A stretch of DNA of 64,000 bases from Sciurus carolinensis (taxonomy: Eukaryota > Chordata > Mammalia > Rodentia > Sciuridae), in NCBI RefSeq assembly GCF_902686445.1, contig NW_025920104.1, forward strand, positions 1,674,001-1,738,000. The letters run 5' to 3'. Positions 47,555 to 59,772 of this stretch are shown here, one piece after another; positions within the stretch are counted from its first letter, which is position 1; each line of letters starts with the position of its first letter. The position numbers were made by a program, and so were the translations under genes. A model generated the notes under the pieces. The model saw only the letters and a list, made by a program, of their open reading frames with translations. It did not search any database and had not been told where the DNA came from.

Positions 47555-48058
47555 TTAAAAAATGGAAGTTGCAAGCTGGAGAAGATCATCTAAGGATTGA
47601 TCAGGGTCACATGCCAATTTTTTTAATTTCCTCCAAATGTTTGGGGCTGATTGAATGATAAATTTATACTTTAAAATTAGGTGGCCCTTTATGGATTCAG
47701 GGTGGTGTGTTTTCTTATTGCCTTCCTGAGTCTCTCCATGAAAATAGCAGGGTTTTCCTGAAGGCCTCATATAGTTTTCTAGGCATCCTACTCATTATTT
47801 GAATCTCAATTAGAATGGTTTCTGGGAACTGCCTGTGCTCTAGATGGTTAATAGCATAATTTCCCAGGTGAAGTCAAATACCTGGCATAAGTTTTGAAAT
47901 ATTTCAATATTTATTAGGATACTCTGAAAACCTCCCTGAATTTTTTTGTCTGTCATAAGTTGGGAGGGTCCTCTTGGTCTTCCTCCCTTAGTCTCTGGAG
48001 GGCGAGGAGACATCTGTTGGTTGTTAGATGATAATGCCCTTTGCTTGGAGGGTCTCAC
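47555..48058 (-). pseudogene. gag: ERV1 gag capsid remnant, copy B
   Basis: Copy of 39761-40264; the two open pieces translate identically to those in copy A. Confidence 0.65.
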
Positions 48059-49380
48059 GGGAGGGTGTTTTTAAATGCCTCCCTCTTTCACCTTAAAGAG
48101 AACGTAGTGAGCACATTTAAGCACAGGAACAGTAATGAGGAGACTCTAGATATACTAGTGACAGGCGAACTATGCAAACAAAGGGAACCTGGGCATTTTT
48201 ATACTAATCATCCCAGGCCTTAATCCTACAGTTTGAATTTCTAATGTCTGACCAGCAAGGGAATGGGAGCATCCAGGAAAGAGTGTATGTGCTGGGGAGT
48301 GCTGTACAGCCCATATGGAGGGAAAGGTAATTGGCACTTTCTCTCAGTGCCATTTGTCAACCGATCACCCTGGATACCCCTTAAGGTGGTCGGGAGGGGG
48401 AGTCTGGAGAAGGAACCTTTGGGGTCCACCCAAGAGTAGCCCGGGCCACAGAACCCCATAGTTGTTCCAAACTTTTCTCCACTTTCACTCATCCTGGGTG
48501 GGATAGGATAGCGACATGTGTACTGGCGACAATTGCGCTACAGGCCTGGACAGAAAAGTAGGGAATGGCTTTGGCAGATTCCAACATGCCTGATCTGTAC
48601 AGAGCACGTGATTCAAAACTGCATAGGCCAGGAACTTCTTGCCCAAGTCTTGAAGAATGGCATCTGCACTAGTTGCCTTTAAGTAGCTGATGGGTGCCCA
48701 TTTTGCCCTCCAAAAATAAAGACACAGAAAGATGCACCTCAAACATATGTGGGGTGCATGGAGAGAGAAGCTTACTTACCTCGCTATCCATGGAGCTCGG
48801 TGAAGATTGGCCACTCTGCAGAGCAGAGTGTAGCAAACATACCCTTCTTTAGGTGGTCCACACCAAAGTTCTATCCTCTGGCACGGACCTCTGAGAAGTG
48901 ACTCAGGAGGAAAGTCTCAGGAGTTACCTGAGCCTGTCCCATAATAATGAGGAGAAAAGGTCCAAGCAGACCAAAAAGAACAAGGGAAGCAATACACACA
49001 GTAGAGCAAATTTTCACAGGACTCTCCAACATTCACCTGCTGGTCAACCACACCAATCTCACAGGCACAATGCCCTTCTCATTCACACTGCCAAAATCAG
49101 ACCAAGGATCCTTTACCAAATAGCTGCCCAGACAGCATCCACTGGGGACATTGGTGTGACACCTGATCATCAGGGACTTCTTCCATGACTTCCAACAGTG
49201 GAACCTCCAGGGTCACTCACAACCCTTTCCTTCCACCAAATGAGAATTCTCAACCAAACTCAAATGGGGACTTGTGTCCCACCAAATGGAGGTGGCCACT
49301 CCTCCTTCCATGGCAAATTTCCTTAGAAACCTCAGTACCATGGGCTGTTTGTCTCTCCTGGGGCAGAGTTGGATGATCCT

Positions 49381-49398
49381 ATCCCAGATGAGCCCCCA
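49381..49398 (-). other. Primer binding site, tRNA-Pro-like, copy B
   Basis: Same 18 bases as at 41587-41604, two bases from the right LTR. Confidence 0.8.
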
Positions 49399-49400
49399 AA

Positions 49401-49999
49401 TATTGGGGTTCAATATCGACCAATCCCCAGAGAGTCAAAGTGCACACACAGCAATGCAAATCACACAAAGAGGTTTTATTGCAAGCTCGAGCCTGGACCA
49501 CAACGAGCCTCTCAGACCACCACCATGACTGAGTGGGGAGTGGTCCCAAGGGATGAGAAAGGACTCTACTTAAAAAATTTCCAATCATTCACATATAAAG
49601 ACCTGTACATTATTGGTTAACATTGGAACAGCTAAATGTTTGTTCTCTTTTGGTTGGGTCCTGCCAATTTATTTGAATCTTATTGGGTCCCACCAAAACT
49701 GAATGGTCCTGGAGGAAGAAGGGAGGAGGGAGGGGGTGAACTATGCAGTAGATGAGTCAGGGCTAGGCCCCCTCCCCTGTCCTTGATAGATAAGGTTTCT
49801 TGGCAGCTGCCCATTTCTTGGACAAATATCTCTTAACAGCCTTGATAAACCCCGGAGGCCCAGTATGTCCTGTTTGTCCTATATTGGCTCTTGAGGGTAG
49901 TACCTGTGTGCCCTTTCCTGGGGGGAGGTTTTATGCACCATTTCCAGAAATGACTTGTTCATACGACATGGTTGCACAGATGTCACCTTGTTCTCAAGA
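49401..49999 (-). mobile_element. ERV1 array, right LTR (5' LTR of the array)
   Basis: A 599-bp LTR. It equals the middle LTR from its left end to about 49824 and then carries its own differences (first at 49825). The last base triplet reads AGA where the other copies read ACA. It is followed by TGCT (50000-50003) and the resumed SINE. Confidence 0.88.
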
Positions 50000-50092
50000 T
50001 GCTGAGTCAGGCATTGAGCTTACAATCCTCTAGTCTCAGCCACCTGAATCACTGGGATTACAGGTATGGCCACCATGCCCAGCTTTGAGATC
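50000..50092 (-). repeat. Right half of the interrupted SINE, with TGCT duplication
   Basis: TGCTGAGTCAGGCATTGAGC, then CACTGGGATTACAGGTATGG and CACCATGCCCAGC, the reverse of the B1 head. It continues the B1 sequence cut at 33812-33815. Confidence 0.7.
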
Positions 50093-51189
50093 TTCATTTT
50101 GAGAGAGACTTTAGTGGTTTTAAATTTCATAACTACAGTTCTCTTTCTGCATGTAAAGTGTGCCATTCTATAGCCTCCCGAACCCATTTGTTTCTGATGG
50201 GAAATGGACTTTATTTTGATTCTTCTTCTTCCTCCTTTTGAATGTCTTTTACTTCTTTATGAAAAGTAATCTGTGAAGAACACAACATAAAATTGACCAT
50301 CATAATCACCCACCTATATTAATCTGGTGCCTGGAACAGTTGGAATGCACAGATCTAGGGAGGCCTGTGAAGCCTGGGGATGGACATTGAATTTGCAAAC
50401 ATCAGGGCTCATGTTGACACAAAGCAGAACTTTTCTGTTCACCTGCCTCTCTTCCTTTTAGCTCACTGGTGGCTTCTTCTCCATGTGAGCTCCTGAGATT
50501 TGAGGAGCTTCCTTGAGGCACTTGTCCCCATGGGTTGGCCTGAGATGCCTTGGCCCTCTAGAAACAGCTGTCCCTTTGGTATGCATCATTTGATCTCCTC
50601 AAATCCATCAACCCCTGAGACCTCAAACCTGAGAGTTGCTACTGTGAATATTGACTCTTTCTCCCAAATAAAAATCATTAAAAAATCCTAACAGAAAGGA
50701 TGAAAAATCAGAACCTAACCCTCCAATATCCCAGAACACCACACAGAACAATAACTCTAGTAAAACAGGAGATACCATGCTGGGGAGCCAGGTGAACCTT
50801 ATCAATAGAGACCCAGTGGGTGCTGCCCAGGAGAGGGTGCTAGAAACTCTGGAGTCTGACACAGCCCTGCCTCTTTGTTCCTCTTTACCAGTTGACTTTT
50901 AAAAAATAATGATCAATCCATTTTCTAGCCTGAATAGAGTTCCCAAATAGGAAACTTTGCTACAGATTTTTCTATTTTACAGAGAGGTATTTCTGGCTCT
51001 GTGTGCCTCTCAATAAATAGGCTGTAACATATGGTATAAAATAGATCTGTGGCAGTTATCTCCACCTAGCTTACCAAATCCTAGCTCATGAGCTGATTCA
51101 TGTGAACACTTAGAGGAGGCAGAGTTTGCTGGCTGATCTCTGACACTATCCCAGGCTGCTCTCATCCTCTCAATATTTGCAATACAATG
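50093..51189. other. No recognisable feature
   Basis: No gene or named repeat recognised. Confidence 0.35.
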
Positions 51190-51665
51190 TTTGTCCTCTA
51201 TGGGGTCTGACACAGAGAGGAAGCAAGCAGTGTGAGGGGCCTGTCTAAACCTGCTGGGTGCAGGAATGACTGACCCAGAGTGAGGCAGTGTGAGGGGCAT
51301 AGGACAATCTGCTGAGAACAGGGAAGAGTGATCCAGAGTGAGGAAGCGGCAGTGTGTGGGTCTTGTGTACACCTGCTGGGGTGCAGGAAAGACTGACCCA
51401 CAGTGAGAAGCAGGCAGTGAGAGGGACTTAGGCGAACTGGCTAGGGTGCAAGGAAGATGAACACAGCTGAGCAAGCAGGGAGTGTGAGGGGCATGGTGAA
51501 AATTGGTGGCATGCAGAGATGACAGATACACAGTGAACAGACATGCAGTATGAGCATTGTGCAGACATCTGCTGGGGTGCATGGAAGACTGACCCATGGT
51601 GATCTAGTAGGCATGCACACAACTTCTGTGGTTCAGGGAAGACTGACCCAGCTGAGCCAAGGCAC
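51190..51665. repeat. Minisatellite of about 62-66-bp units
   Basis: CTGCTGGGGTGCAGGAAAGA, GACTGACCCA and GTGAGGGGC recur about seven times with divergence. A reading frame of 195 codons on the minus strand is only the repeat read in phase. Confidence 0.8.
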
Positions 51666-51759
51666 ATAGATTGGTGACAACTGAGGCAAACAGAGGTTGA
51701 GTGTCCAGATAGTAGTTCAGTGGAAATGTCCAGTGTGAAATTGTTTTATTTTAAATATT

Positions 51760-51892
51760 TTTTTAGTCATAGACACACACAATACCTTTATATTATTTGC
51801 TTATTTACTTTTATGTGATACTGAGGATCAAACTCACTGCATCATACATACTAGGCAAGTACTCAATAACTGAGCCACAATCCCAGTCTATA
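51760..51892 (-). repeat. ID-type SINE, antisense
   Basis: Reverse of an ID element: T-rich tail, GATACTGAGGATCAAACTCA (box B side), CTAGGCAAGTACTCAATAAC, TGAGCCACAATCCCAG. Confidence 0.65.
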
Positions 51893-54794
51893 CCTGACAC
51901 ATTTATATCAATGGGTTTGTAGTTTTATCCCAGGTTGAGAGAAGGTCACAGCTGGGAAATACAAATCCCAGGTAGACTTCAGAGCTTCCAAGTCTCAGCT
52001 AACTTTTTCTACCCCAGTAGCCCATGGGGCTTCCACAACCCAAGCTTCCTTCCTTGCCCAGCATTGCCCTTCCCTTTTTCTTTCAGGAGTGATACCTTCT
52101 CTCAAGATGCAAGGAACTTTTTCCTTGTAAAGAGTGACATCGCCATTCAGAAGTTTGCCCAGGGTTATGTTCCCAAAGTTTGCAGGCTCCATGGTCAAGC
52201 CCAAGGCCTCTGTGTCCCATCTAAGCTATACTGGCACAGCACAGGGTTGGGACATTGCAACTGCAGCTTCCCCCAGCACATGGCCTCCAAGAGCCACACC
52301 AGAGGCAGCCCCACAGGCTCTGAGACAGGTAGTGATGATCCACACATCTTCATGGCAGATATGAAAACATCACTCTCAGCCTTCCAGATTCCCAAGACAT
52401 CTATTATGGATAAAAACCAAAGCACTGTGGTGGCAGCAACTCCAGGGAAAAAAAAAACATTGCTACCACCTACCATCCCCACAAACCAAGTCATGTAGAA
52501 ACACCTCCACAAAGTTACCCTTCACAAGACCCTGTGGTGATGAAGAAGGGTATATCAGTATCTTTTTCTGTCACTATGCCCTGGCACACAGACTTCTCTG
52601 CAGCTGATAGCAGCCACTGTCACCAAGGTCAGTGTTAACCCCATCTAAGACCAGGAGAGAGGGAGGTAGCATAGAGCCCTCAGTTTGCTGGCCTTCATCA
52701 CCCAGGTCCAAGGGAGATTTTGAACACCCTGTGGTCACAGATATATGAAATGCAGGCCTCTGCTATTCCAGCTGGTTCCTGGAGAAGTCCCTGCTCACTG
52801 AGAGATTTGAAACTTCCTGGTTAATGACAGTACAGTATGCCAGAGGCTTCAATGTGCCTCCAATCCTAGCTTTTTATTTGGTATAAATCAAACCAAAGAA
52901 GTCAAATTAAATCTACTTCAGTCCAAATTGCAGAAAAATATATAGATAATACCAGACTGCTAAAATAATAAGAATTTAAGGGTACTTTCTAAGGCATTCT
53001 TGCATGTTTGTGGATGAAGTCTGAAATTCCACTTGAGGTCCTCCCTTCCACTGTCACTGGTTTTCACTAAGTGCACTCCACCTCTGTGGTCACCTCTTCT
53101 GCTTGATACAGGATCATTTTCTGTCTCTCTCATTGGAACGCAACCCCAGAACTTGCACAGCCTTTTTTATCCATCTGGCTGCTCAGGGAATTTGGACAAG
53201 ACATAGTTTCATCACTTTTTCATGTAATGCCCAAGGTTAGGAGACTAACTCAGCATCCTCGGAGGCAGAGAGGACTCAGACCAGGGTCCTGGCATCTGAT
53301 TTAGGGCTCTGTGCTCATCCCCCTGGCCTGAAACTAAGTCATAGACATTTGTAAACATGCTCCTGCCCTCCAAATTTCCCCTCCAGGTGGGAAGATAAAT
53401 CCCACATATATAATCTAGTGCCAGCATTTTTATTGTGGTTGTGGGGGCAGCAAAGTCATCAAGTTGTTATTGCCCACAGTGCTGATCATGCTGGATGAAC
53501 AGTACAGTAGTGTGAAAGGTGAGGTGAAAGAGAGATGGTAGAAGTCTTGATGCCACCTAGGGTGATGCCTGTGCCTTGGGGGTTTTTCCAAGCCCCTGTG
53601 CTGGGGAAGATGTGTCAGAATAAACTCTGTGCTGGAGGATCAAGGTTTGTGTCCTCCGGAGGACTAGGAAGACCCACAGTGACTGTGAATGGCATGAGGA
53701 ATGTCCAAGCAGGACCAGCTTGGGTCACGTGGGTCTGACTTCCTCTGTTACAGCTTACTTCCCTGAGACCTGCAAACATTCCCTGAGGTGCACAGAGAGT
53801 GCAGGTCCCTCCACTCAGTCCAGGAGTCTTGGAGACAGCTTTCACCAGGTGAGTGGGTTTCAACTTGCTCTGCAGACACTTTGGACAGGTTTAAAGTCAC
53901 ACCTCAGGAGCTGTCAGCACATCCCAGTGATGGTATCTCCCTTGAAGGATACTGCCTGGGCTCTTATATCAGCTCAGACACCTGGGTCAATGAAGAGCCC
54001 CTAGTGTGGAAGAGGTTAATATGTTGAAGTAGACTAGGTCACAAGCTCCCTGACTCAGCTGGTGGACAGAACAGTTAAGAATGGGTGGTGGTCTTCCCTA
54101 CAGCAGGCTCATTCACAGAGTCTCAACTAGAAGAAGAATGGTAAAGCAAGGGCTGAAGCATGTAGGAGAAGATGGGCACTCAAATGCAAAAGCCCAGGTC
54201 TGTGTGGAAGGCTCTGATGGCTACCAAGCTATCAGCAATGAGACTGGTGGACTGAAAACTATGAAATGCAGCTGAGAAACATCTCACATGTGCGTCTGGC
54301 TATGGGACCAGGACTGAGCAGACACCTGAGCTGTTCACCTCCACTGCAGAGTGTAGCCTGCACTGAAAGCTTCTGAGTATGCACCATAAACCTAGTCCCA
54401 TTTTCCCGGCCCAGGACTGCCCACATGATACTTCCCATAGTGAGCTCTGAGATGCTGACCTGGCATGGTGATGCTGGAGGCACATCCAGCCATTGAAGTT
54501 GGCATTCAAGGCTCTCCCTGCCCATTAGACTTCTTGGGTGGTTGGACCAAGTCACCAGGAGCATTTTACACCAGACTTGCCCCATATGATGTTGAAACCC
54601 AAGAAATCTGAATGAGGCCATCTTACTGCCTCTCTTCCCATTCCTGCTTTTCCTTCCTGTCTGGTCTCCCAAGACTCCATAGTCACAGTGTGGCCAACAC
54701 AATTTTTGCTAACTTGAGTTGAATACAAGTTTTCATCCTTCATCTTGTTTCTTGTGGTCAGTGATGGTTGTTTCCTTCATTGTCCACTCTTTAG
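51893..54794. other. No confirmed gene
   Basis: A frame of 187 codons (51935-52498, plus) has a polypyrimidine-AG ahead of 52087 and a weak GT at 52329, so an exon-like reading is possible. Its protein resembles nothing that I know and the frame also covers the pyrimidine tract. An A-run lies at 52448-52457. Confidence 0.3.
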
Positions 54795-55059
54795 GCAGCA
54801 GAAAGTGATGTGGGCCATCTGGATGAAGCTGGTTTTGAAGACGAGTACATGCTCAATAGTACAATTCCCTCCATCCTGCTGGCCATGGAGAGAGCAGGGT
54901 GGAATGCACAGATTATCCATAATACCAGAAACCCAGGGAGTCCTCACTTTGTCCCTCCTAGCTGCTCACCTGCAGCTCTTCTTTCACACAAAGAACTTAT
55001 CAGAGGAAGCAAGGTCCAGCCACCCACTGTTGACCATAGCCTGAAGCCAGGTTGGAAAG
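54795..55059 (+). other. Possible exon with strong splice signals
   Basis: A 265-base open stretch is bordered by a pyrimidine-rich acceptor ending CTTTAG (54789-54794) and a consensus donor AAAG|GTAAGT (55056-55065). The frame begins AAESDVGHLDEAGF and stays open through the interval. I do not recognise the protein. It could be a relic exon or chance; no partner exon was found with certainty. Confidence 0.25.
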
Positions 55060-56529
55060 GTAAGTGCATTCATTCCCGCTCCATCTCTTGACAATATCCA
55101 GGCTGTGTTCACTTTATCAGTTATCAGATGGATCCTGGTCTTGGGGTTAAGTCATTGGGTAAGTCACTGAAGCTCAGTCTTGTTTCTTATCTGTGAAATG
55201 AGGAAAGTTCCTGCCCCCAGGTTTGTGGAGGAAAGCCCCAGGGCTAGAACTGGGATACTGTAGGTGTTCACTGCAGTCAGATCTCACCCTTATATGGACC
55301 TGGAGGAAGGGCTCTGAGACCCAAGTTTGCAATTCCCAGCATTGTAGGCCAAGGCCCAGTGACAGAGCTATAGTGAAGGAACAGAAGGAGCAACACCAGC
55401 AGAAAGAGTCTTGAGTCTGGCTAACAGGTACTCAGTCCCTGCATTTGGAACTCATGATACAGGGCCTGTGGAGCCATGTCCCTCCAGAATGGACTACCCA
55501 ACCTGCACAGGATCAGTGGGGAGTGGTACCAGTGACCACTTCAGGTGAAGCCTCTTCATGTATATTATAAAATTATAAACCTGGGTAGAATAACCTGTGG
55601 CTAGACTGTGTCTCTCATTTTGGATCCTAGATATGTGGTTACTGTAGATAAAGTAGGAATTTCATATGTTTGGGAACATGAATAAAATTAGAGGCTGTGC
55701 CTGTTTTCCCCTCTGAAGAGTCACCAGGAAGGACTCCATGAACAAGCTGTGTGTCTGCACTTATGTGTTGTTGCTGTGTCAGGCCACTAGTTTCTGCTCT
55801 TATTCCAGCAAAGCAGGCAGTCCTGGATTTGTGTGGCAGCATCCTTGGCAAGCCTTCCTCCCAGTCACCTAGGGCCATGTGAGTATCTATGATTGGAGGG
55901 TTGTGGGGAGAGAGAGATTGCTGGGCTGTTTCTGATCTGAGTGTCAGGAAGGTTTCACATGAATGACTGCTGCTGCTGTTGTCTCATAGGCCTCCTGATG
56001 CTGGGTACAATGGTTTGTGAAGGGGGACAGATGCATCCAAGATCAGGTCTTCCTCTGGGCATTTATTGAAGCTCAGGCCATCTGGAGGTCAGAGCATGCT
56101 GCAGAAATGATTCCATCATTATTTCACAGAAGCTGCACTGAGGTCTCTATCTTCTCTCAGGACATGTGCTTCACCCTGACACAGAGCATCACAAGCCTGT
56201 ACCTGGGACACAGTGAGGGATTGCTTGTCCTTGATGAGAGCCCCCTTGGGCCCACTCCCAGATCCCTGTGACTTTGCTCCCTTTCTTTTCCCAGATTTCC
56301 CACCTCCCTTGGGATATAGTCTGGCTTCAAGTCCTTCCTGAGCACAGAACACCCTCATTCTCTGTGAGGAAGTCATGCTTCCCAGGGAAGTCTCAAAGAC
56401 TCCTGACTGTGGTGCATGTGGCAGGATCACTACATTCTCAGGGTACTGCTGGAAGCAGGGAGGCAGAGGGGGCAGTCCATAGTCTACAAAGGGAATGGGT
56501 AGAGCATGGGTGCTCCCTGAAATAGTGGC
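55060..56529. other. No recognisable feature
   Basis: Frames up to 103 codons on both strands without domain signatures. Confidence 0.35.
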
Positions 56530-57110
56530 TTACAAGGCACAGCTACCCCATACCCCGTCACAGAATAAAGGTTCCACCAGTGTCATTGCATGGGACTCCA
56601 GGAGATTCCTATGTAGAGTGCGAGGCATCAAGGCTGCTTCGGCTTGAACACCCACTCCAGGCCACTGTTGGGAGTGTCCAGGGAGCCAAATTAGAGCAAC
56701 CACATAAACCCTAAAGACCAGGACAAGAAACAACCTGCTGCTTTCTTGTCTTGAAGACAGCAGGTGAGAAGTAGTACTGGGTTCATGGCTGCACAGCTGT
56801 GCCACCAGGGGCAAGTCAGGGCAGCTCGATGAACCAGACACTCCATGTTCTGACCAATACTAGCAGCAGCATGGTCTGTTGCACAGACACAATGAAGGAC
56901 TGGTGGATGGACAATGCTTGTACCACTGTGTTCACTGACTGCTTTTCCTCCTTGTGATAGCAGAACCTGGGGAAACAGCTCCTGATCCCTGTCACACCAG
57001 CAGCCCATGCCCTGAGAAGAGTCCTGACAATGTGGAGTACAGGACTCTTGACGTACAGCAGAGCAACCACATTGCTGATGATAAGGTGCCTGGGGATCAG
57101 AGCTTCAGGG
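56530..57110 (-). pseudogene. Probable vomeronasal type-1 receptor pseudogene
   Basis: V1R genes encode seven-helix pheromone receptors in a single exon of about 900 bases. On the minus strand, 57110-56820 gives a helix-2-like stretch (HLIISNVVALL) and then an ALSIHQSFIVSVQQTM stretch that fits the conserved V1R helix-3 pattern. The next frame (56820-56530) has a segment ending PRTLHRNLLESHAMTLV that recalls the region before helix 6. The frame changes between them, and helices 1, 4, 5 and 7 are missing or unrecognisable. The length (about 580 bases) is well short of a full gene. Assignment rests on pattern matching by eye. Confidence 0.4.
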
Positions 57111-59085
57111 AAGGCAGCCTTCAGCTTTTCTCTCTGCATCAAAGCCTTGGAAGATTCATCATGCTTTAGATGGGGTTCCCTTGAGGATACAGTGTCCCTC
57201 CCTCCACACAGCCTCACACATGTATGCTGAAGCCCAGGTAGCTCAGGGTTATGGAGCCAGTGACACTTTGATCTTAAGGTTCCTGCCTTCTTATCTGAGT
57301 TCTTGTCTGAGGAGCACTCACAGTGGGGTATACTTTTGGGCACAGCACAGAGAAGAGACCAGGCAGTCAGTACAGAAGGATGGAACTCTCTCTTTCAAAG
57401 TTGAGGGCTCTCCATTGAGCACACAAAAGGTGTTGTGGCTGGCACCTCCTGCGTCCTCTCTGAAGATGAATTCTGGAGGGATGGGCTTGGGCTCATTTCC
57501 ACAGTCAGGGAGCACATACAAACCCTGCACCCTGAACCTCATCTGGAACTTGTGGGTTGAGGTCATATGGGATCTTCCAAACAGTCATGTAAGGGCCTGG
57601 GTTGCTTCAGGGGACTCACAGGGTCTGTCACCTCAAATGTAGGGACAGTGTGCTTGGAGTCAAATTGAAGCCCATGCTCAGAAGAAGAGAATCCTGAGGC
57701 CAGGATAACACTGCTCACCCCCTCCCTAACTGTCTAGTGACTCAGACACTCTCTCCTCAGACATCCAGGTCATTTGTTTCCTCTGAAGAGGACAATAACA
57801 TTGTGGTGGACTGAGGAGACCCAGGTGCTGAAGTGCACCACATGGGAGTGGGCAGCCATGGGACAGTACCCAGCCTCTGCCTAGGGCAGCAAACCATGAC
57901 ACAGTCCCAGCGCCACTATTCCACCTGCGACTTTACCCTCCATCCATCTCCTGACCACTTAGCCTCAACTTCAGGGGCTAGTACCCTTTCCTGGGAGGTG
58001 AGGGCTGACCCAGGTGCTTCCTTGGTCCCCCAGGACTCCTGTGACCCAGGGCTTCCTTGGCCACTCCAGATGTGTGATTTCTATCAACAAAGCAACATCT
58101 CTACCACCCTAGTGAGATACGTTTGTCAAAGCATACCCCCCAGTTCCCAAACATCCAGAGAGAAAGAACAAGTCTCTCAGTCTTTTCTGTCAAACCAGAA
58201 AATCTCCATGTAAATCCCTTACTTTCTGACTGGCCCTTTTCTACAGTGGCTGTCTTTCTACATCTGTACTTCCTCTGCCATCTCCTCCTCAGTATCTCTG
58301 CACACCAAAGATTGTGCTGTCACTATGAGCAGTAGGCTGCAACCAAGCTCCACTTATGTCAGGGATAAATAGACAAGCAAACTGCCTTCTTGGTGTACTT
58401 CCTTTCATTCTTGATTTCTGTGTACCCTTCTGCATGTAGAATAAATTTCTTGTCCTGCTCACAGAGCTGGTATGTCCTTGAGTGTTTTTTTCATTTTTCA
58501 CCTCCTGTGGTGCCCAGGTTCCTGGAAACTTCCAACTTGATTCTGGGCTCTGGGTCAGGATTCACACCCAAGGTTTACACATGCAGTCAGAGGCATGCAT
58601 GACTGTGCATTTAGGTTCTCTTTCACATGGGGGAGTTCTGGTTTGACCTCCCAGGCAGGCTTGACACACTTGAGAAGGGATATTTGGCACTACCTCCTGT
58701 ATTTGGCAAACCAGTTGTAAACCTGTTCAGTGGTCAAGTTCATCTTAAGTCAAACCCACCTGTCCCACAACTGTGATTACTAGCCCTGGGTTACAGGTGT
58801 GTACACAGTTGACTGGATCAGCTTGTGTCCATCAAGAAAGGAATTTAAACCCTCCTAAGTTCACCAAGGTTAGCATACCATACAATGTGCTGTGTGTACT
58901 GGATAGAGGACTGTGTGGGGAACATGTGCTGGGCAGGAAGAGCAGGGTACCTGTAGACAGGACACATGGGCCTTACCTCCTGAGCTTACCCTATTCCCAG
59001 TCATATATGAGCCCTTACCCTGAGCTGACACTCCACCCTGGTATGTCTTTGAGTGCTTCAGAGTCAGTTAAATTCCAGAGTGCCA
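57111..59085. other. No confirmed gene
   Basis: The minus-strand stretch 57318-57566 reads as a compact, cysteine-containing open piece of 82 codons. I cannot place it in a family. Nothing else is recognised. Confidence 0.3.
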
Positions 59086-59297
59086 GATTATAGCCTAAGA
59101 CACCCAACAGAGGGTGCCATCTGGTGGAGTGTAATTACCTGGGAAGAGGGGGAAGGTAACTGGCAGGAAAAGAGTTACAGAGGTACAGGAAGGAGTGTGG
59201 GAGTCTCCCCTCAGGATGGTGTCAACCAATGTGGAAGGAACAACTGGATGGAGGTGGGGAGAGAATGTAGGAAGGGAGAGCTGCTTGGTGGATCAGT
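59086..59297 (+). repeat. 212-bp direct repeat, copy 1
   Basis: Repeated at 59561-59772 with a single difference that I could see (C here, A there, in GGAACAA[C/A]TGG). Flanking sequences are unrelated. Confidence 0.95.
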
Positions 59298-59560
59298 GCC
59301 AAATTCCAGTGACCTGACCAGGAACATCCTGAGATCATGGAAGAGAATGCTGTACATATAGTCCTCTTCAGGGTCTTGGAATGACTCTTGTCTTCTGTTT
59401 CAAAGGCCCCATCCCATCTCAGATCTGGGAGCCTCTGCAGATTAGGCAAGTGATAAATGAACACATCCCTTGTAATAAAACTGAACACATGGAGGGAAGA
59501 GTTCAAGATGTGACACCAATTCCTGAAGAACAGACCATTGAGGGGGTTTGGGGGACATCT

Positions 59561-59772
59561 GATTATAGCCTAAGACACCCAACAGAGGGTGCCATCTGGT
59601 GGAGTGTAATTACCTGGGAAGAGGGGGAAGGTAACTGGCAGGAAAAGAGTTACAGAGGTACAGGAAGGAGTGTGGGAGTCTCCCCTCAGGATGGTGTCAA
59701 CCAATGTGGAAGGAACAAATGGATGGAGGTGGGGAGAGAATGTAGGAAGGGAGAGCTGCTTGGTGGATCAGT
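59561..59772 (+). repeat. 212-bp direct repeat, copy 2
   Basis: Second copy, offset 475 bases from the first, separated by 263 bases of other sequence. Confidence 0.95.

Larger units (their letters stand above)
42206..49400 (-). mobile_element. ERV1 internal region, copy B
   Basis: Second copy of the 7.2-kb internal region with the same order of parts: primer site (49381-49398), leader, gag, polymerase remnant, nested LTR and A/T-rich 3' part. By eye about 20 single-base changes and small gaps separate it from copy A, around 0.3%. Examples: one base lost near 46205, two bases gained near 42585. Shared breaks show that decay and the nested insertion happened before duplication. Confidence 0.88.

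Noticed and set aside
51010..51597. 195-codon antisense frame as a repeat protein
   Set aside because: It coincides with a minisatellite whose unit length is near a multiple of three. No evidence of expression.
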